Source: Deltaproteobacteria bacterium (GTDB lineage Bacteria > Myxococcota_A > UBA796 > UBA2385). From it: DNA of 8,039 bases. Below the pieces are notes generated by a model. The model was not told where the DNA came from. It was given only the letters and a program-made list of their open reading frames with translations, and searched no databases. The position numbers and the translations under genes were made by a program. Shown one piece after another: positions 5,484 through 8,039 of this stretch. Where the stretch lies: the NCBI GenBank assembly GCA_947462115.1, contig CANHON010000208.1:1-8039 (forward strand), read 5' to 3'. Position 1 is the first letter of the stretch; the number at the start of each line of letters is the position of its first letter.

Positions 5484-7175
5484 TCAGCCCTCGTCTTGCT
5501 CGACGTAGACCGCCACCGAGGCCAGATCTCGGTGCTCTAGGTGCACCTCGAGCAGCGCGGCGAGGGGCGCGCAGCCCAGCGCGCGCAGGGCATCGGCGAG
5601 CAGCGGGCCGGCCTCGGGTCGGGGCGGGTCCTCGTCGAGCCAGTGCAGGTACATGCCCCAGCCGAGGGCCTCGGCGGGCTGGCCGGCCGACAGGGCCGCG
5701 CGGGCCGACTGGACGCCGGCCGCGATGGCGGCGGGCGAGGGCGGGTCGTCGTGAACACCGATGCCTGGGACGCTCTGGGGCAAGAGGCCGGCACCGGCGG
5801 GCAGGCGCAGGGGCGGGCTGCCGGTGGGGCCGCGGGCGCTCAGGGGCCAGGTACAGGCGGGCTCGTCGCGGGTGGGCAGCAGGGGCCGAAGGCGGGCCCA
5901 GACCGCCTGCACCACGAGGGTGGCCACGAGCGCGGCTTCGCTGTGCTCGTCGGGCGCCTCCGCTTGATCTGCGGCCCGCGTCTCGGCCTCGTCGGCGATG
6001 CGTCGGTCGAGGAGCTCCGGCACACCTGCGGCCTCGCGGCTGGTCTCTGCGCTGTCTCTGGCCCAGTTGTGGGCCACCCCGGGCGCGGCCTCGGGCTGGT
6101 CGTACCACAGGCCCCAGTGGCTCCCGTCGCTGTCACCCACGGCGAAGGTGATGAACTGGGGCGGATCCCGGCGAAAACGCCAGTCGAGGCGCGGGTCGAG
6201 CGGGCCGGCGCTCCCGGGCCCTCTGTCGCGGGTGGGGCGGTCGAGGCCCCCGGGCGCCAGCCAGTCGGTGAGCCCAGCCGGCCGCAGCCCGAGCCCGTGG
6301 TCGAGCCACTGTCGGCCCCGCGACCAGCCCGGCGCGCCCTCGGCCCAGGCCCCCGGCGGGTCTTCGGGGAGCTCGCCCAGGGCCTCGGTGAGGGCGGCGA
6401 GGGCGAGCAGGCCCAGCGGCAGGCGCAGGCCGAAGCGCGCGGAGAACCGCTCCTCCGCCGCGGCGAAGCGGGCGTGCAGCGCGTCGATCTGGGCCTCGCT
6501 GACAGGCCAGGCGTCGTCCTCGATGAGCCCCAGGGCCTCGAGGCGCGCGTCGAGGCCGAGCGCGCTCAGGTCGGGCCCGTCCCCGTCCGGGTCGGGGAAA
6601 AGCCGGTCGAGCTGGCCGAAGCCGCCGCCCTCGGCGGCCACCGCGGCGGCCTGTGCCCGCCAGTCGTCGAGGGGGTCTGGCCCGGCGATCCCAAGCTGCT
6701 CGAGGGTGAAGATCGGCCCCTCGGCGGTCTGAACATCGAGCAGCGCGCCATCGGCGTCGTGCTCCATCAAGGCCACCCGGAGCGTGACCCGACCCGCCCC
6801 GTCGATCACCGGCGCCCCGGCCGGCGCCATCAAGTGCAGGCCCCGGCGGCCGCCGGCCTCGGTCGGCGCCTCGGCGGGCAGCGCGCAGAGCAGGCGGTGC
6901 AGGCGGAACAGGGCGATCCCCGCCGGGATCAACGGCTCGATGGCGCCGAGCACCGCCGCTTCGTCCAGGGCCCCGTCTTCGGCCCCGCCGTCCAGGAGCA
7001 GGGCCGACTCGGTGAAGACCAGCCGCCCAGCGCCCACCGCGAGGCTTGGGCCCTCGGGCGTGTTGATCAGGGCCTCGTCGGGCGCCCCCTCCAGCGCCGC
7101 GGGACAGAGCGCCGCCACCATCTCCCAAAACAGCGTGGGGACGGGCTCCATGATGGTGTCGATGACGGCGTCCAT
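5484..7175 (-). CDS. HPF1/DUF2228-like protein with unassigned N-terminal region
   Basis: A 563-residue soluble protein. Residues about 235-550 resemble HPF1/DUF2228, the family of the animal factor that completes the PARP1/2 active site; bacterial members are usually annotated 'ADP-ribosylation family' and their role is unclear. The match runs in order: FGLRLPLGLLALAAL (248-262, like HPF1 'LSLPEDFYHFW'), GLGLRPAGLTDWLAPG (294-309, like 'LGLQLVGPYDILAG'), DWRFRRDPPQFITFAVGD (331-348, like 'HWRFYYDPPEFQTIIIGD'), HWGLWYDQPEAAPG, and LGWGMYLHW with LLEVHLEHRD (541-550, like 'IIEEHLANRS'). The HPF1 wording is recalled from memory. The Glu of human HPF1 that completes the PARP site has no obvious counterpart before LGWGM. 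Residues 1-230 are acidic and unassigned, with DPDGDG at 195-200. GAGGAG six bases before ATG 7175 supports the start. Confidence 0.7.
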   Translation of the reverse strand: MDAVIDTIMEPVPTLFWEMVAALCPAALEGAPDEALINTPEGPSLAVGAGRLVFTESALLLDGGAEDGALDEAAVLGAIEPLIPAGIALFRLHRLLCALPAEAPTEAGGRRGLHLMAPAGAPVIDGAGRVTLRVALMEHDADGALLDVQTAEGPIFTLEQLGIAGPDPLDDWRAQAAAVAAEGGGFGQLDRLFPDPDGDGPDLSALGLDARLEALGLIEDDAWPVSEAQIDALHARFAAAEERFSARFGLRLPLGLLALAALTEALGELPEDPPGAWAEGAPGWSRGRQWLDHGLGLRPAGLTDWLAPGGLDRPTRDRGPGSAGPLDPRLDWRFRRDPPQFITFAVGDSDGSHWGLWYDQPEAAPGVAHNWARDSAETSREAAGVPELLDRRIADEAETRAADQAEAPDEHSEAALVATLVVQAVWARLRPLLPTRDEPACTWPLSARGPTGSPPLRLPAGAGLLPQSVPGIGVHDDPPSPAAIAAGVQSARAALSAGQPAEALGWGMYLHWLDEDPPRPEAGPLLADALRALGCAPLAALLEVHLEHRDLASVAVYVEQDEG

Positions 7176-7181
7176 TCGGCG

Positions 7182-7187
7182 CTCCTC
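7182..7187 (-). promoter_or_regulatory. Shine-Dalgarno for the HPF1-like gene
   Basis: On the minus strand GAGGAG lies six bases before ATG 7175, supporting that start and the full 563-residue reading, including the unassigned N-terminal region. Confidence 0.7.
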
Positions 7188-7259
7188 GGGGGCTTTGGGT
7201 CGGTGGACCGGCGGCGTGGCCAGCGCAGCCCGCCGCGCAGCCGGACCTTGTCCCGGGGT

Positions 7260-8039
7260 TTAGCGGAAGTCTCGGACGCGGTGCGACAGGGCCAGCGCGG
7301 TGACGCCGCCGAGCGAGATCTGCGCCGAAGCGTCGAAGTGCATGATGTCACCGCTGCCTTCGCCAAAGTCGCCGGCCCCCCAGCGCAGGCCCGCCACGTC
7401 GCAGAGCGCGACCACCAGATCGCGCTGCAGGTTCATCACGCCCACGTCGTCCCGCGGCGCGTTTTGGCCGATGGTGCCGGCCACCCAGTTGGAGGTGGCG
7501 GAGGTCGATTGGGTCCGGAGATCGGCCCGCAGGCGCCGCTCCCAGGTGTCGAGCTCGCCGGCGGTGGGGCTGAGGCCGCGGGCCCGCAAGAAGGCCTCGA
7601 TGTTGGCCTTGGCGTCACCGGTGTTGGGGGCGAGCTGGCCGCGCTGCAGGGGCGCCGCCGCTCGGCCGCCGGGCGCACGGGGGCTGCCGCTGAGCTGGCT
7701 GAGGTAGACCTCGATGGCGTTGTCGAGCTGGTCCATGTGGTCCCAGGCTTGGCCGTGGTTGGCCTGGCCCACCGGCAGGGCCTCGACGTGGCCCGGGCGC
7801 CGGGCCGGCGTGGGCAGGCCCGAGAACTCCAGCGCGTGGCGGGCAAGCTCTTCGAAGGCGGCGTTGGCCGCGGGGGCCCGGTCGTCGTTGTCGCCGCCCA
7901 CCCACGGGTTGCTCTGGTAGTTGATGTCGATGGCGAGGCCGAGGCCGTGCGCGCTCACCTCGTTCCGGATCACCCGAAGGCCGCCCGCGCCCTCGCTCGG
8001 CCGAAACATCTGGACCGCGGTCTGGCCCTGGGCCTGGGC
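7260..8039 (-). CDS. M15-type zinc peptidase domain (VanY/endolysin-like), 3' part
   Basis: The frame is open to the right edge, so the gene begins outside; 259 residues are visible. SAHGLGLAIDINYQSNPW carries the HxxGxAxD-type zinc motif of peptidase family M15 (D-Ala-D-Ala carboxypeptidases and L-Ala-D-Glu endolysins), with the following N-x-NP also typical. Near the end, LRWGAGDF and DIMHFD match the family's last block ('RWGGDF...HFE'), giving a third zinc ligand. Counting from the internal Met at 8009, ligands are His21, Asp28 and His224. The acid after the last His is Asp where Glu or Asp is usual. About 195 residues separate Asp28 from His224, far more than in compact M15 enzymes, so a helical insert (about 45-195) is present. 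Likely target is peptidoglycan. Met 8009 need not be the start: ten upstream codons, Gln/Ala-rich, are open. The HPF1-like gene follows after 84 bases. Confidence 0.72.
   Translation of the reverse strand, partial: AQAQGQTAVQMFRPSEGAGGLRVIRNEVSAHGLGLAIDINYQSNPWVGGDNDDRAPAANAAFEELARHALEFSGLPTPARRPGHVEALPVGQANHGQAWDHMDQLDNAIEVYLSQLSGSPRAPGGRAAAPLQRGQLAPNTGDAKANIEAFLRARGLSPTAGELDTWERRLRADLRTQSTSATSNWVAGTIGQNAPRDDVGVMNLQRDLVVALCDVAGLRWGAGDFGEGSGDIMHFDASAQISLGGVTALALSHRVRDFR

Overview
The window is very GC-rich DNA with dense coding on both strands, strong G/C preference at third codon positions and long shadow reading frames. This base use, plus a lipoprotein with a Gly/Asp-rich linker and an FGE-like domain fused to other modules, suggests a large-genome member of the Myxococcota (Polyangia-type 'deltaproteobacteria'). 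That assignment is inference; no rRNA or other phylogenetic marker is present.

Layout: (1) 1-573 (+), the 3' end of a beta-barrel-like outer-membrane protein. (2) 595-2091 (-), a 498-residue membrane protein that I read as a DUF4145/HEPN-like domain, coiled coil, one membrane helix and a C-terminal FGE-sulfatase (SUMF1-like) domain. (3) 2092-2442, a 351-base divergent intergenic region with short GC repeats. (4) 2443-3357 (+), a YfeX-type DyP haem peroxidase whose GTG start is fixed by a perfect Shine-Dalgarno. (5) 3358-3595, an intergenic region with three consecutive hairpins. (6) 3596-4765 (+), a Cys-rich lipoprotein with an SbsA-like Ig fold. (7) 4841-5452 (+), a YdeI/OmpD-associated (OmdA) family protein. 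(8) 5484-7175 (-), a 563-residue protein whose C-terminal two thirds resembles HPF1/DUF2228, the family of the animal PARP accessory factor. (9) 7260-8039 (-), the 3' part of an M15-type zinc peptidase running off the right edge.

Most of these genes look like independent units. Two junctions are convergent (573/595 and 5452/5484) and one is divergent (2091/2443). The clearest candidate unit is the same-strand pair at the right end: the M15-like peptidase followed 84 bases later by the HPF1-like gene. No mobile element, CRISPR array, tRNA or rRNA was seen. The two most unusual items are the DUF4145-TM-FGE fusion and the HPF1-like protein with an unassigned N-terminal region of about 230 residues.
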